Shown: one piece after another, positions 46,443-55,383 of the stretch
How positions within the stretch are numbered: the stretch's first letter is position 1
Layout: each line of letters opens with the position of its first letter
DNA from: Nonomuraea sp. SBT364
Lineage (GTDB): Bacteria; Actinomycetota; Actinomycetes; Streptosporangiales; Streptosporangiaceae
Direction of reading: 5' to 3'
DNA: 64,000 nucleotides
Assembly: GCF_001083785.1 (NCBI RefSeq)
Contig: NZ_LAVL01000024.1
Coordinates: 21,093-85,092 of the forward strand
Program-made: the position numbers and the translations under genes
Notes under the pieces: generated by a model
Told to the model about the DNA's origin: nothing
Database searches by the model: none
What the model saw: the letters and a program-made list of their open reading frames with translations, nothing else

Positions 46443-47159
46443 CTAGGACCGGCGGCGCTTGACCGCGACACCGATCCCGGCCGCGAACGCGACGCCGAGC
46501 GCCAGGCCCACGGGCACGAGCGGGATCGACGAGCCCTCGTCGACGTCCTTGCCGAAGGTGCCGCCGCCGCCCGCCCTGGGCGCCTTGGTGGGCACGTCGT
46601 CGGGCAGCGGCTCGGGCGCGGTGACCCGCAGCGTGGCCCGGCCGACGTGGTTGGTGCCGTCGCACTTGACGTCGACCCGGTAGGAGCCGCGGCGCACGGT
46701 GCCGGAGACCTGCGCCTGCCCGCGCACCCACGCGCCGCCGGCCCGGGTGCCCGTCGGCGCCGGCGAGGAGGTCGCGCCGCCGGCCGGATTGAGCGTGACG
46801 CCGCTGACGAACGCCCGGGACGTCGCGGTGCCGCTGTGGGCGGGGCCGCCGGTCGGCTCGGGACAGTTGGCCAGCACCCAGACGGTGGAGGTCTCACCGC
46901 CGGTGACGCGGTCGGGGTTGAGCTGGACCAGGATGGACGGCCGGGTCGCGGCCGGGCTCGCGGTGGGGTTGCCGGTGGGGTTGCCGGTGGGATTGGTCGT
47001 GGGGCTGCCGGTGGCGGTCGGGGCCGCCGTGGGGCTCCCGGTGGGTGTGGCCGTCGGTGTCGCCGATCCCGACGGCGGTGTTTGCGCCTCCGCTGAGCAT
47101 CCGGCGAGGCCGATCATGAGGATGGCTCCCGCGTACGCGACCTGGCTGACCCTGAGCAC
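46443..47159 (-). CDS. Surface lipoprotein with C-terminal anchor, sortase partner
   Basis: 238 residues from GTG 47159. Lipoprotein signal peptide with lipobox IGLAGC (Cys21), then a low-complexity stalk rich in Thr/Pro/Gly/Ala-Ser (residues 25-75), then an Ig-like beta domain (RPSILVQLNPDRVTGGETST, GSYRVDVKCDG). The C-terminus has a hydrophobic helix PLVPVGLALGVAFAAGIGVAV followed by KRRRS, the shape of a sortase sorting signal, but no LPXTG-like motif is seen (nearest PLPDD). Such a protein could be anchored at both ends. Coupled to the class F sortase. Confidence 0.75.
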   Translation of the reverse strand: MLRVSQVAYAGAILMIGLAGCSAEAQTPPSGSATPTATPTGSPTAAPTATGSPTTNPTGNPTGNPTASPAATRPSILVQLNPDRVTGGETSTVWVLANCPEPTGGPAHSGTATSRAFVSGVTLNPAGGATSSPAPTGTRAGGAWVRGQAQVSGTVRRGSYRVDVKCDGTNHVGRATLRVTAPEPLPDDVPTKAPRAGGGGTFGKDVDEGSSIPLVPVGLALGVAFAAGIGVAVKRRRS

Positions 47160-47324
47160 CGCCGCACCCCACTCCGCCGTCTTTCACCAAGCATCCACCG
47201 AAATCGCGGATGCCGCCCCTCCTGATACCCAGAATTTCTGGGCCAACCCTTACCAATGATCATGTTTCATGTCATCGGCGTGATACGTCAAGGGTGACAG
47301 GATCACCGGGGCATGGCGGTGGTT

Positions 47325-47786
47325 TTACTCTTGTGCCCCTTCAGACGGCGTGTCGCCCGCCCAGCGGGCGCCGATGCCGCGCAGCGTCACCAGCCGCGCC
47401 TCGTCACCGGCCTCGCGGTCGATGTGGATCTCCAGGCGGTCTTCCGACAGCCCCTCGACGAGGCCCTCGCCCCACTCGACGACGGTCACCGAGTCTTCCA
47501 GCGAGGCGTCGAGGTCGAGGTCGTCCACCTCCAGGTCGCCGCCGAGCCGGTAGGCGTCGACGTGCACCAGCGGCGGCCCGCCGGCCAGCGACGGGTGCAC
47601 CCGGGCGATGACGAACGTGGGCGAGGTGATCGGCCCGCGCACCTTCAGCCCCTCGCCGATGCCCTGCACGAGCGTGGTCTTGCCGGCGCCGAGCGGACCC
47701 GACAGGACCACCAGGTCGCCGGGCCGCAGCCGGGCGGCCAGCCGGGCGCCGTAGGCACGCATCTCCTCGGCGGTCGGGAGCCTCAC
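47325..47786 (-). CDS. tsaE: tRNA threonylcarbamoyladenosine biosynthesis ATPase TsaE
   Basis: 153 residues. P-loop LSGPLGAGKTTLVQGIGEGL, ITSPTFVIARVHPS and VEWGEGLVEGL are the TsaE signatures; it is the ATPase of the TsaBDE complex. The GTG start overlaps the stop of the hydrolase gene (GTGA). Confidence 0.95.
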   Translation of the reverse strand: MRLPTAEEMRAYGARLAARLRPGDLVVLSGPLGAGKTTLVQGIGEGLKVRGPITSPTFVIARVHPSLAGGPPLVHVDAYRLGGDLEVDDLDLDASLEDSVTVVEWGEGLVEGLSEDRLEIHIDREAGDEARLVTLRGIGARWAGDTPSEGAQE

Positions 47787-48832
47787 AGCACCACCCTCTT
47801 GATCAGGTCGCGCAGCGCGTCGTTGACCACGCCGGGCCGCTCCAGCTGAAGCAGGTGGGAGGTGTCGGGCACCTCGGTGAGCTGGGCCTTGGGCAGCGCT
47901 TCGGCCATCGCCCTGCTGTGCTCGGGCGGGGTCAGCCAGTCTTTGTCACCCACCATGATCGCGGTCGGCACGGGGTCGAGCACGTGCAGCGCGGACAGCT
48001 TGTCGTGGTCCATCAGCGCCGGGTAGAAGTCGGCGACCACCTCGGTCGGCGTGGCCCTGATCATGGACTCGGCGAAGTCGACCACGGTCGGGCTGACGTT
48101 GCGGGAGTCGCCGAAGCCCATGTAGCGGGTCATCAGGAAGGCGATGTCGCTGCCCGCGTGGCGGGTGCGGTCGATCAGCGAGCCGCGGCGGCCCAGCATC
48201 GACACGGTCGTGGGGGCCAGCTTGTGCACGACCTTGGAGGCCAGCGCGGGCAGCCCAAGAGTCAGCTCGGCCAGCTTGCCCGCCGAGGTGGACAGCAGCG
48301 CCACGCCGCGCACCTTGTCGCCGAACAGCTCGGGGCGGCTGTCGGCCAGCGCCATGATCGTCATGCCGCCCATGGAGTGGCCGACGAGCACGCAGGGACC
48401 GGGCACGTACTGCTCGATGACCTCGGCCAGGTCTTCGCCGAGCCGGTCGATCGTGCTGTCGTCGGCGGCGCCGCGCTGCGAGCGGCCGTGCGAGCGCTGG
48501 TCCCACAGCACCATGCGGTGCTGCTCGCGCAGCTCTCTGCGCTGGTAGTGCCAGGACTCCAGGTTGAGGCAGTAGCCGTGGCAGAAGACGAGGGTGAGCG
48601 GCGCGTCGTCGGGGCCGTCGAGCTCGAGGTGCAGCGCCTTGCCGTCGGAGGTGATCAGCGTGCGCTCGCGGCCGCGCAGCTCGCCGAACGGCTCGCTGGC
48701 CTCGGTGTCGGGGCGCAACCGGATGCGGCCGACCGCGTAGCGCTTGGCCATGGCGGCCGCGGCGATCCCCGCGGAGGCGGCGCCGACGAGCGCGCCCGCG
48801 ATCCCGACCCTGCGCCGTGTTGTCGTCGTCAT
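47783..48832 (-). CDS. Alpha/beta hydrolase, membrane-anchored
   Basis: 349 residues. Residues 8-30 (VGIAGALVGAASAGIAAAAM) look like a membrane anchor or uncleaved signal. The hydrolase fold follows: oxyanion FCHGYCLN, nucleophile Ser in VLVGHSMGGMTIM, acid Asp in MVGDKDWLTPP, and His in DTSHLLQLERP. Located between alr and tsaE, where actinobacteria commonly carry such a hydrolase. Substrate unknown; lipid or ester hydrolysis is likely. Confidence 0.88.
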   Translation of the reverse strand: MTTTTRRRVGIAGALVGAASAGIAAAAMAKRYAVGRIRLRPDTEASEPFGELRGRERTLITSDGKALHLELDGPDDAPLTLVFCHGYCLNLESWHYQRRELREQHRMVLWDQRSHGRSQRGAADDSTIDRLGEDLAEVIEQYVPGPCVLVGHSMGGMTIMALADSRPELFGDKVRGVALLSTSAGKLAELTLGLPALASKVVHKLAPTTVSMLGRRGSLIDRTRHAGSDIAFLMTRYMGFGDSRNVSPTVVDFAESMIRATPTEVVADFYPALMDHDKLSALHVLDPVPTAIMVGDKDWLTPPEHSRAMAEALPKAQLTEVPDTSHLLQLERPGVVNDALRDLIKRVVL

Positions 48833-48837
48833 GTCCC

Positions 48838-49971
48838 TCAGCCTTCGTACACCCTCGGCACCCGCGCGCCGATCCTCGTCACGATCTCATGCGTGATCGT
48901 GCCGAGGGTATCGGCCCACTCCTGAGCGGTCGGCTCACCCTGCCCGCCCGGCCCGAACAGGATGACCTCGTCGCCCGCCGCCAGCGGGTCGTCACCCATG
49001 TCGATCATGAACTGGTCCATGCAGACCCGGCCGGCCACCAGCCTGCGGCGGCCTCCCGCCAACACCTCGGCCCGCCCCGTCGCGTGCCTGAGGATGCCGT
49101 CGGCGTACCCGAGCGGCACCAGGCCAAGCGTCGTCTCCCGATCCGTGATGTAAAGGTGTCCATAGGACACTCCGGAGTCTTCCGGGACCCGTTTGGCCAG
49201 TGCGATCCGGGCCACCAGCGTCATCGCCGGCGTGAGCCCGAAGTCGCCCAGCTCCGGGATCGGGCTCAGCCCGTAGAGGGCGATGCCGGGCCTGACCAGG
49301 TCGTAGTGGGCCCGCGGCAGGGTCAGGATGGCGGCGGAGTTGGCCAGGTGCCTGATGACGTGCGAGCCGCCGGCCCCCGCCTGCTCCGCCAGCTTCAGCG
49401 CCGTGTCGAACAGGTCGAGCTGCGATTCGACCGAGGCGTGCCCCGGGATGTCGGAGCAGGCGAAGTGCGACCACAGCCCGGTGATCTCGACCACGCCCTC
49501 GGCCTGCAGCGCCACCGCGTCGGCCAGCAGGTCGGGCCAGGCGGCGAGCGGGGCGCCGCCGCGGCTCATGCCGGTGTCGGCCTCCAGGTGGACCCGGGCG
49601 GTGACGCCGGTGCGACGGGCGGCGGCGGCGATCTCGCCGAGCAGCCCCCGGTCGGCGGCCGACAGCTCGACGTCGGCCCGCAGCGCCTCCTCCAGCGGCT
49701 CGCCCGGGGTGAGGAGCCAGGCCAGCACGGGGGCGGTGATCCCGCCCTCGCGCAGCGCGAGCGCCTCCCTGACGAACGCGGTGCCGAGCCGGCTCGCGCC
49801 GCCGTCGAGCACGGCCCGCGAGGCGGGCACCAGGCCGTGCCCGTAGGCGTCGGCCTTGACGGCCCCCATGAGCTCCGCGCCGGAGGCGCGGGCCTTGAGC
49901 AGGGCCACGTTGTGCCTGATCGCGGCGAGGTCGACGCGCGCCTGCGCGGGGGTCGCCGTCCGGGAGTCCAT
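48838..49971 (-). CDS. alr: Alanine racemase
   Basis: 377 residues, fold type III PLP enzyme making D-alanine for peptidoglycan. Schiff-base Lys in MGAVKADAYGHGL, catalytic Tyr in DSGVSYGHLYIT, and PLGYADGILR, RVCMDQFMIDMGD. Part of the acpS-nnr-alr-hydrolase-tsaE run. ATG 49971. Confidence 0.96.
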   Translation of the reverse strand: MDSRTATPAQARVDLAAIRHNVALLKARASGAELMGAVKADAYGHGLVPASRAVLDGGASRLGTAFVREALALREGGITAPVLAWLLTPGEPLEEALRADVELSAADRGLLGEIAAAARRTGVTARVHLEADTGMSRGGAPLAAWPDLLADAVALQAEGVVEITGLWSHFACSDIPGHASVESQLDLFDTALKLAEQAGAGGSHVIRHLANSAAILTLPRAHYDLVRPGIALYGLSPIPELGDFGLTPAMTLVARIALAKRVPEDSGVSYGHLYITDRETTLGLVPLGYADGILRHATGRAEVLAGGRRRLVAGRVCMDQFMIDMGDDPLAAGDEVILFGPGGQGEPTAQEWADTLGTITHEIVTRIGARVPRVYEG

Positions 49972-49975
49972 AGTT

Positions 49976-51442
49976 CTAGTTTGGCAGCTCGCTCCGATGG
50001 TCGAGCGCGATTTCCCTGATGGCAGACGGCACCGCGGCCACCACGTCGGCGGCGGCCAGAGGCGCCCCGTCTGCCGCCCCGCGCCCGGCGAGCCCGTGCA
50101 GGTACGCGCCGCACGATCCGGCGTCGTGACAGCTCAGGCCCTGGGCCAGCAGCGCCCCGGCGATGCCGGACAGCACGTCGCCGGTGCCCCCGGTGGCGAG
50201 CCACGGGGTCCCCGTCGTGTTGACGCGGGCCGGGACGCCCTCGCCGGCCACCACCGTGGTGGAACCCTTGAGGAGCACCGTCACGCCCAGCTCGGCGGCG
50301 GCGCGGCGGGCGTGCGCCAGCCGGTCGGCCTCGATCTCGTCCCGTCCCGCCCCGGTCAGCCGCGCCAGCTCGCCGGCGTGCGGGGTGATGAGCACGGGCG
50401 CGCCGCGGCGCAGCAGCCCGGGCTCCTTGGCCACCAGGTTCAGCCCGTCGGCGTCGACCAGGACCGGCACGTCCGAGGCGAGCACCCGGCCGACCAGCTC
50501 GCGGGCCCGGTCACCGGTGCCGAGCCCCGGCCCGAGCACCCACGCCTGCACCCGCCCGACACCGGCGATCGACGGCTCGGCCAGCTCGGTGATGACCGCC
50601 TCCGGCCAGCGCGCCCGCACCTGCGCGGCAGGCCCGGGAGGACCGGCGTAACGCACCATGCCCGCCCCGGCCCGCAGCGCCCCGCCGACGGCGAGCACGG
50701 CCGCGCCGGTGTAGAGGTCGCTGCCTGCCGCGACGCCGACCACGCCCCTGCGGTACTTGTCGGACTCCGCGCCCGGCCTGGGCAGCAGCCGGCGCACGTC
50801 GTCACGGGTCAGGGCGGTCGCGTCCGGTGGCGGCAGGTGGGGGGCCAGCCCGATGTCGACCAGTTCGACCCGTCCGGCGTGCTCGGCCCCGGGGTCGACG
50901 AGCAGCCCCGTCTTGTACGCGCCCATGGTCACGGTCAGGTGCGCCCGCACGGCGGCGCCCTCCACCCTGCCGGTGCTCGCCTCCACCCCGCTGGGCACGT
51001 CGACGGCCACAACGAGCCCGGGCCCCGCGTTCGCCCGCTTGGCCAGGGCCGCGTACGGCTCGCGCAGCGCGCCCGTGGCGCCGATGCCGACCAGCCCGTC
51101 GACGACCAGGTCCGCGCGGTCCAGCGCGGCTGCCTCGCCGATCCGCCCGCCGGCCTCGCGGAACGCCGCCAGCCCCGCCTGATGGGTGCGCGATCCGGCC
51201 GGCACCGCCTCGACCGCGGCCCCGCGCCTGGCCAGCCGGGCCCCGGCGTACAGGGCGTCGCCGCCGTTGTCGCCGCTGCCCACGAGCAGCACGACGCGGC
51301 TGCCGTACACGCTGCCGAGGAGGCCCGCGCACGCGGTGGCGAGCCCGGCGGCGGCGCGCTGCATGAGCGTGCCGCCGGGCAGGCGCGCCATGAGCGCCTG
51401 CTCGGCGGCCCTGATCTGGTCGGCGGTGTAGGAGGTGAGCAT
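49976..51442 (-). CDS. nnr: Bifunctional NAD(P)HX epimerase/dehydratase
   Basis: 488 residues. The N-terminal YjeF_N epimerase domain (about 1-205; VVLLVGSGDNGGDALYAGAR, DLVVDGLVGIGATG) and the C-terminal ADP-dependent dehydratase (about 220-488; PSTAGAWS-type hydrate site, PVLITPHAGELARLTG, GGTGDVLSGIAGALL) repair hydrated nicotinamide cofactors. ATG 51442 (or GTG 51445), 4 bases after the acpS stop, so they are co-transcribed. Confidence 0.95.
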   Translation of the reverse strand: MLTSYTADQIRAAEQALMARLPGGTLMQRAAAGLATACAGLLGSVYGSRVVLLVGSGDNGGDALYAGARLARRGAAVEAVPAGSRTHQAGLAAFREAGGRIGEAAALDRADLVVDGLVGIGATGALREPYAALAKRANAGPGLVVAVDVPSGVEASTGRVEGAAVRAHLTVTMGAYKTGLLVDPGAEHAGRVELVDIGLAPHLPPPDATALTRDDVRRLLPRPGAESDKYRRGVVGVAAGSDLYTGAAVLAVGGALRAGAGMVRYAGPPGPAAQVRARWPEAVITELAEPSIAGVGRVQAWVLGPGLGTGDRARELVGRVLASDVPVLVDADGLNLVAKEPGLLRRGAPVLITPHAGELARLTGAGRDEIEADRLAHARRAAAELGVTVLLKGSTTVVAGEGVPARVNTTGTPWLATGGTGDVLSGIAGALLAQGLSCHDAGSCGAYLHGLAGRGAADGAPLAAADVVAAVPSAIREIALDHRSELPN

Positions 51443-51446
51443 CACG

Positions 51447-51797
51447 TCACCCTTCGGCGATCACGTAGGCGAGGGCGACGCCGCCGTCGTGGCTCAGGGA
51501 GACGTGCCAGCGCTTCACGCCGAGCCCGTAGGCGGCCTCGGCGACCTTGCCGCTGACGTGCAGCTCCGGTTTGCCGAGTGCGTCGCAGCGCACCTCGGCC
51601 TCCAGGTGGGCGAGCCCCGGTGGCGCGCCCAGCGCCTTGGCCACGGCCTCCTTGGCCGCGAACCTGGCCGCCAGCGAGTGGACGGGGAGCGGCCGCTCGA
51701 CCTCGGTGAACAGCCGTTCGCGCAGCGCGGGGGTGCGCTTCAGCGTGGCCTCGAACCGCGCGATGTCGACGACGTCCACCCCGATGCCCAGGATCAT
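51447..51797 (-). CDS. acpS: Holo-[acyl-carrier-protein] synthase
   Basis: 116 residues. [20 protein letters not shown] and [18 protein letters not shown] are the AcpS magnesium and CoA motifs; it transfers 4'-phosphopantetheine to ACP. Upstream gene of the nnr-alr unit. Confidence 0.95.
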   Translation of the reverse strand: MILGIGVDVVDIARFEATLKRTPALRERLFTEVERPLPVHSLAARFAAKEAVAKALGAPPGLAHLEAEVRCDALGKPELHVSGKVAEAAYGLGVKRWHVSLSHDGGVALAYVIAEG

Positions 51798-51810
51798 GGT
51801 CCCAGGCTAT

Positions 51811-53217
51811 CTAGAAGTCACCGCGCTGCCATGGACCCCAGATGGCGAACGAGCGGCCCTGCCTGGACTGCACGTTGACGTACAGCGTGTGGCCGCCGGG
51901 GCCGAAGGTGGAGCCGGCGAACTCCGCGCCCGCGTCGCCCGGCACCGGGACCAGGCGGCAGAAGTCGAAGATCTTTCCGGCCCTGGTGAGCCCGCGCAGG
52001 AAGTTGTCGCCGTCGCCGTCCTCGCACAGCACCAGCGTGCCGCGCCTGCTGACGGTCACGTTGTCCGGCAGGTCGAGGGCGGCCGCGCGGGGCGACTGGT
52101 AGACGAGCCTGAGCCGGCCGCTCCACGTCTCGTACGCCCACACCTGGCCCCGGCCCCCGCCGAAGCCGTCCGGCGGCGTCTCCCCCGGCGCGGGGTCGCC
52201 GCCCTGCGTGGAGACGAAGTAGACGGTGCCCTGGTGGCAGACGGCGCCTTCGAGCCTGGAGAAGATCGCCGCGCCCGCGGCCCGCCCCTGCCTGCCGACC
52301 GCCTGCACGGCCTCGTCGTTGGACGGCCTGCCGGTGAAATCGGGGTCGGGGTCGTCGATGTCCACCCATTCGGCGGCGAAGGACGCGCCGGGCTCCTGCC
52401 CGGTGGACAGGTCCGCGCGCGGCCTGCCGGCGACGGCGAGCATCTGCAGCTTGCCGCCGTCGAGCAGCCGCCCCTCCCGCATCGGATGCCGCGGTGGTAC
52501 GTAGCGGTAGAAGCCGGACGGGAAGCCGAAGTTGTCCTCGGTCAGGTAGAGCGTGCCGGTGGCCGGGTCGAAGGCCGCCGACTCGTGCGCGAACCGCCCG
52601 GCGGCCCTGATCGGCCTGGCCCGGGAGACGCCCTTGGCCGGCACCTCGAAGAGATAGCCGTGCTTCTCGGTCAGCTTGGTGTTGTCGCCGCCGGAGAAGT
52701 CGTCGCCCACGTCGGGCCCGTTGACGGTCTCCTCGCAGCTCACCCAGGCGCCCCAGGGCATCGGGCCGCCGGAGCAGTTCATCATCGTGCCGGTCAGCGA
52801 CGGCCTGCTCGCGGCCACCTCACCGTAGCGGCTGACCCGCAGGGTCGCGGTGCCGCCGCCGGCCATCGGGTCGTAGGCCAGGCGCTCGTCGCCGAACGCG
52901 CCGACGGGGCCGTTGACCTCGTGGTTGCGTACGAGGATCGCGCTGCCGCGCGGCCCGGGGAACGCGGCCATCCCGTCGTGCCTGCCGGGCACCGGGCTGC
53001 CGTCGGAGAACTTCTCCCCGGCCGCGTTGAACGAGCGGTAGCGGAACCCCTCGGGCAGATGCAGCCGCACCTCGCCGTCGCGCAGGTCCTTGACCGGGAC
53101 CAGCCGCCCGTATCCGGGCGCGGGGGTGGCGCCGCCGCGCCGTCCCGCGCAGGCGACACCCGCGAACGGCCCGGCGGCCAGCGCGGCCGTCTGAGTCAGG
53201 AAGTTGCGTCGGTCCAT
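51811..53217 (-). CDS. PhoX-like secreted phosphatase (DUF839), Tat substrate
   Basis: 468 residues. The N-terminus MDRRNFLTQTAALAAGPFAG is a twin-arginine signal. The body is the DUF839/PhoX beta-propeller: LVRNHEVNGPVG, GGGTATLRVSRYG, SCEETVNGPDVGD, FAHESAAFDPATGTLYLTED, LPDNVTVSRRGTLVLCEDGD, EFAGSTFGPGGHTLYVNVQ. PhoX enzymes are calcium/iron alkaline phosphatases; the EDGD and HE motifs fit the metal site. ATG 53217 with GGGAGG 7 bases before it. Divergent from coaA; 13 bases before acpS on the same strand. Confidence 0.88.
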   Translation of the reverse strand: MDRRNFLTQTAALAAGPFAGVACAGRRGGATPAPGYGRLVPVKDLRDGEVRLHLPEGFRYRSFNAAGEKFSDGSPVPGRHDGMAAFPGPRGSAILVRNHEVNGPVGAFGDERLAYDPMAGGGTATLRVSRYGEVAASRPSLTGTMMNCSGGPMPWGAWVSCEETVNGPDVGDDFSGGDNTKLTEKHGYLFEVPAKGVSRARPIRAAGRFAHESAAFDPATGTLYLTEDNFGFPSGFYRYVPPRHPMREGRLLDGGKLQMLAVAGRPRADLSTGQEPGASFAAEWVDIDDPDPDFTGRPSNDEAVQAVGRQGRAAGAAIFSRLEGAVCHQGTVYFVSTQGGDPAPGETPPDGFGGGRGQVWAYETWSGRLRLVYQSPRAAALDLPDNVTVSRRGTLVLCEDGDGDNFLRGLTRAGKIFDFCRLVPVPGDAGAEFAGSTFGPGGHTLYVNVQSRQGRSFAIWGPWQRGDF

Positions 53218-53318
53218 GCGAAAACCTCCCTCGCTCCCCGAACTGAGTATCGGTAATCCCCCGATTTTGTCCACAGGCTGTGGATACCCCGGCCGGAACC
53301 GCATTCTGACACCATCGC

Positions 53319-53330
53319 TACGCTGCCAGA
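53319..53330 (+). promoter_or_regulatory. Leaderless -10 box of coaA
   Basis: TACGCT (53319-53324) ends 6 bases before the GTG at 53331. Confidence 0.5.
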
Positions 53331-54248
53331 GTGAACAACGGTTACGTTGAACTGAGCAGGGAGCAGTGGAGCGAGCTCCGCAAGAACACGCCCTTGACTC
53401 TCACGGCGGACGAGCTCGAAGAGCTGCGAGGCGTCGACGACCCCATCGACCTCGCCGAGGTCACCGACATCTACCTACCGCTGACGCGGCTGCTGAACCT
53501 GCACTTCACCGGTTCGCAGCAGCGCAGCAGCGTGCTGAACGCCTTCCTCGGGCGGCCGGGCGGGCGCATGCCGTACATCCTGGGCATCGCGGGCAGCGTC
53601 GCCGTCGGCAAGTCGACGACGGCGCGACTGCTGCACACGCTGCTGGCCCGCTGGCCCGAGCACCCGCACGTGGAGCTGCTCACCACCGACAGCTTCCTCT
53701 ACCCCAACGCGGTGCTGGAGTCGAAGGGCATCATGCACCGCAAGGGTTTCCCGGAAAGCTACGACCGCAGGGCGCTGGTGCGGTTCGTGGCCGAGGTGAA
53801 GGCGGGCGCGGCCGAGGCGCGGGCCCCGGTCTACAGCCACCTGGAGTACGACATCGTCCCCGGCGCCAGCCAGATCGTGAAAAATCCCGATATTTTGATC
53901 ATCGAGGGCCTCAACGTCCTCCAGCCCGCCCCGCCCACCTCACTGGCGGTCAACGACTACTTCGACTTCTCCATCTACGTCGACGCCAAGGTGGAGGACA
54001 TCCGCACCTGGTACGTCGACCGCTTCCACAAGCTGCGCCGCACCGCGTTCGAGGACCCCAAGTCCTACTTCCGGCACATCGCCGAACTGTCCTACGAAGA
54101 GGCGACGGACTTCGCGGTCAACGTCTGGCGCGACATCAACGAACGCAACCTCGTCGAGAACATCGCGCCCACCCGCGGCCGCGCCGATCTCGTCCTGCAC
54201 AAGGGCGCCGAACACTCCGTCAGGCGGGTACGGCTTCGCCGGACCTGA
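53331..54248 (+). CDS. coaA: Type I pantothenate kinase
   Basis: 305 residues; phosphorylates pantothenate in the first step of CoA synthesis. P-loop [52 protein letters not shown] and [10 protein letters not shown] are the CoaA hallmarks. GTG start, apparently leaderless. A 44-codon gene on the opposite strand overlaps its last 29 bases. Confidence 0.96.
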   Translation: MNNGYVELSREQWSELRKNTPLTLTADELEELRGVDDPIDLAEVTDIYLPLTRLLNLHFTGSQQRSSVLNAFLGRPGGRMPYILGIAGSVAVGKSTTARLLHTLLARWPEHPHVELLTTDSFLYPNAVLESKGIMHRKGFPESYDRRALVRFVAEVKAGAAEARAPVYSHLEYDIVPGASQIVKNPDILIIEGLNVLQPAPPTSLAVNDYFDFSIYVDAKVEDIRTWYVDRFHKLRRTAFEDPKSYFRHIAELSYEEATDFAVNVWRDINERNLVENIAPTRGRADLVLHKGAEHSVRRVRLRRT

Positions 54249-54354
54249 ACATCTCGTCGAACAGATAGCTCGCGAACCTGCCCGAACAGCCCAGGTCGTC
54301 GATGTCCGCGAACCAGCAGTCCTCGCCGTGGTCATGACAGGTGAACGTGCGCAT
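54220..54354 (-). CDS. 44-residue small protein with three cysteines
   Basis: Open frame from ATG 54354 to TGA 54220. It encodes [20 protein letters not shown] and ends [13 protein letters not shown]. About nine in ten codon third positions are G or C, including outside the coaA overlap, which argues for real coding. CHDHGEDC looks metal-binding, with a third Cys in DLGCSG. No good ribosome site; possibly leaderless or expressed with downstream genes. Family unknown. Confidence 0.5.
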   Translation of the reverse strand: MRTFTCHDHGEDCWFADIDDLGCSGRFASYLFDEMFRSGEAVPA

Positions 54355-54398
54355 GAAGTCAGCCTGACGGATCACGCTCAATAGAAGGTCAACGTCCG

Positions 54399-55373
54399 AT
54401 GGACGACAATGGCCGGGTGCTCCATCTGCGTCTGATCAGCCCGGCCGACCGCACCGGCGAGGTGCTGGCGGTGCTCGACGACTGCCGCGGCGTCACCAAC
54501 GTCGCGGTCCTGCGCGGCGCGGCCCACCGGCCGCCCGGCGACCTGGTGCTGTGCGATCTGGCGCGCGAGTCGGCCAACGAGGTGATCGGCCGCCTCGAAT
54601 GGCTCAAGGAAGAGGGCTCGATCGCGGCCGAACAGCTCGACATGGCCCTGTCCAGAGCCGCCGAGGAAGCCGTCGAGGAGGCGCCGGGCGACCCCGACGA
54701 CGCGGTGGTCTGGGAGGACCTGGCGCAGAAGGTGCACGCCGACTCCCGCGTCACCTGGGCCTACCTGGCCTTCCTGGGGATCGCCACACAGCTCGCCGGC
54801 ATCGCCGTGCTGCAGGACTCGGTCATCCTCATCGTCGGCGCGATGGTGCTCGGCCCGGAGTTCGGCGCGGTCGCCGCGATCTGCTTCGGGCTGCTGGGCG
54901 GCCGCGCGCACCTGATCGCCGGCGCGTTCCGGACCCTGGTCGTCGGCTTCACGTTCGCGATCGGGCTGACGTTCGTCTGCGCGCTGGTGTCGTACGGGCT
55001 GGACTGGATCAGCCCCGAGAGCCTGCGGACGAACGACGAGGTCGGCTTCATCGTCACGCCGGACCGCTGGTCGTTCATCGTGGCCGTGCTGGCCGGGGCC
55101 GCCGGAGTGCTGTCGATCACGGCCGGCAAGTCGTCGGCGCTGATCGGCGTGTTCATCTCGGTCACCACCGTGCCCGCCGCCGGCTACATGGCGGTGGCGC
55201 TGGCGCTCGGCGAGTGGCGCGCGGTCGCCGGGTCGGTCTCGCAGCTCGCGCTGAACGTGCTCGGGATGCTCGTCGCGGGCACCGCGACCCTGTGGGTGCA
55301 GCGGAAATTCTGGCCTCAGGTAGGACGCCGTTCATCCGCACGGACGAGGCCCCGCGAACACCTGGCCGGGTAG
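54399..55373 (+). CDS. DUF389 family membrane protein
   Basis: 324 residues. The N-terminal soluble domain of about 110 residues (LHLRLISPADRTGEVLAVLD, ITNVAVL-like strand) is followed by six predicted membrane helices, with the DUF389 signature SVILIVGAMVLGPEFGAVAA and ALIGVFISVTTVPAAGYMAV. The family is widespread, with no agreed function. ATG 54399 with AGAAGG 8 bases upstream. Same strand as coaA and the ABC genes. Confidence 0.85.
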   Translation: MDDNGRVLHLRLISPADRTGEVLAVLDDCRGVTNVAVLRGAAHRPPGDLVLCDLARESANEVIGRLEWLKEEGSIAAEQLDMALSRAAEEAVEEAPGDPDDAVVWEDLAQKVHADSRVTWAYLAFLGIATQLAGIAVLQDSVILIVGAMVLGPEFGAVAAICFGLLGGRAHLIAGAFRTLVVGFTFAIGLTFVCALVSYGLDWISPESLRTNDEVGFIVTPDRWSFIVAVLAGAAGVLSITAGKSSALIGVFISVTTVPAAGYMAVALALGEWRAVAGSVSQLALNVLGMLVAGTATLWVQRKFWPQVGRRSSARTRPREHLAG

Positions 55374-55383
55374 TGTCCCGGGC
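55371..55383 (+). promoter_or_regulatory. Leaderless -10 box of the first ABC ATPase
   Basis: TAGTGT (55371-55376) ends 7 bases before the ATG at 55384; no ribosome site is present. Confidence 0.5.
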
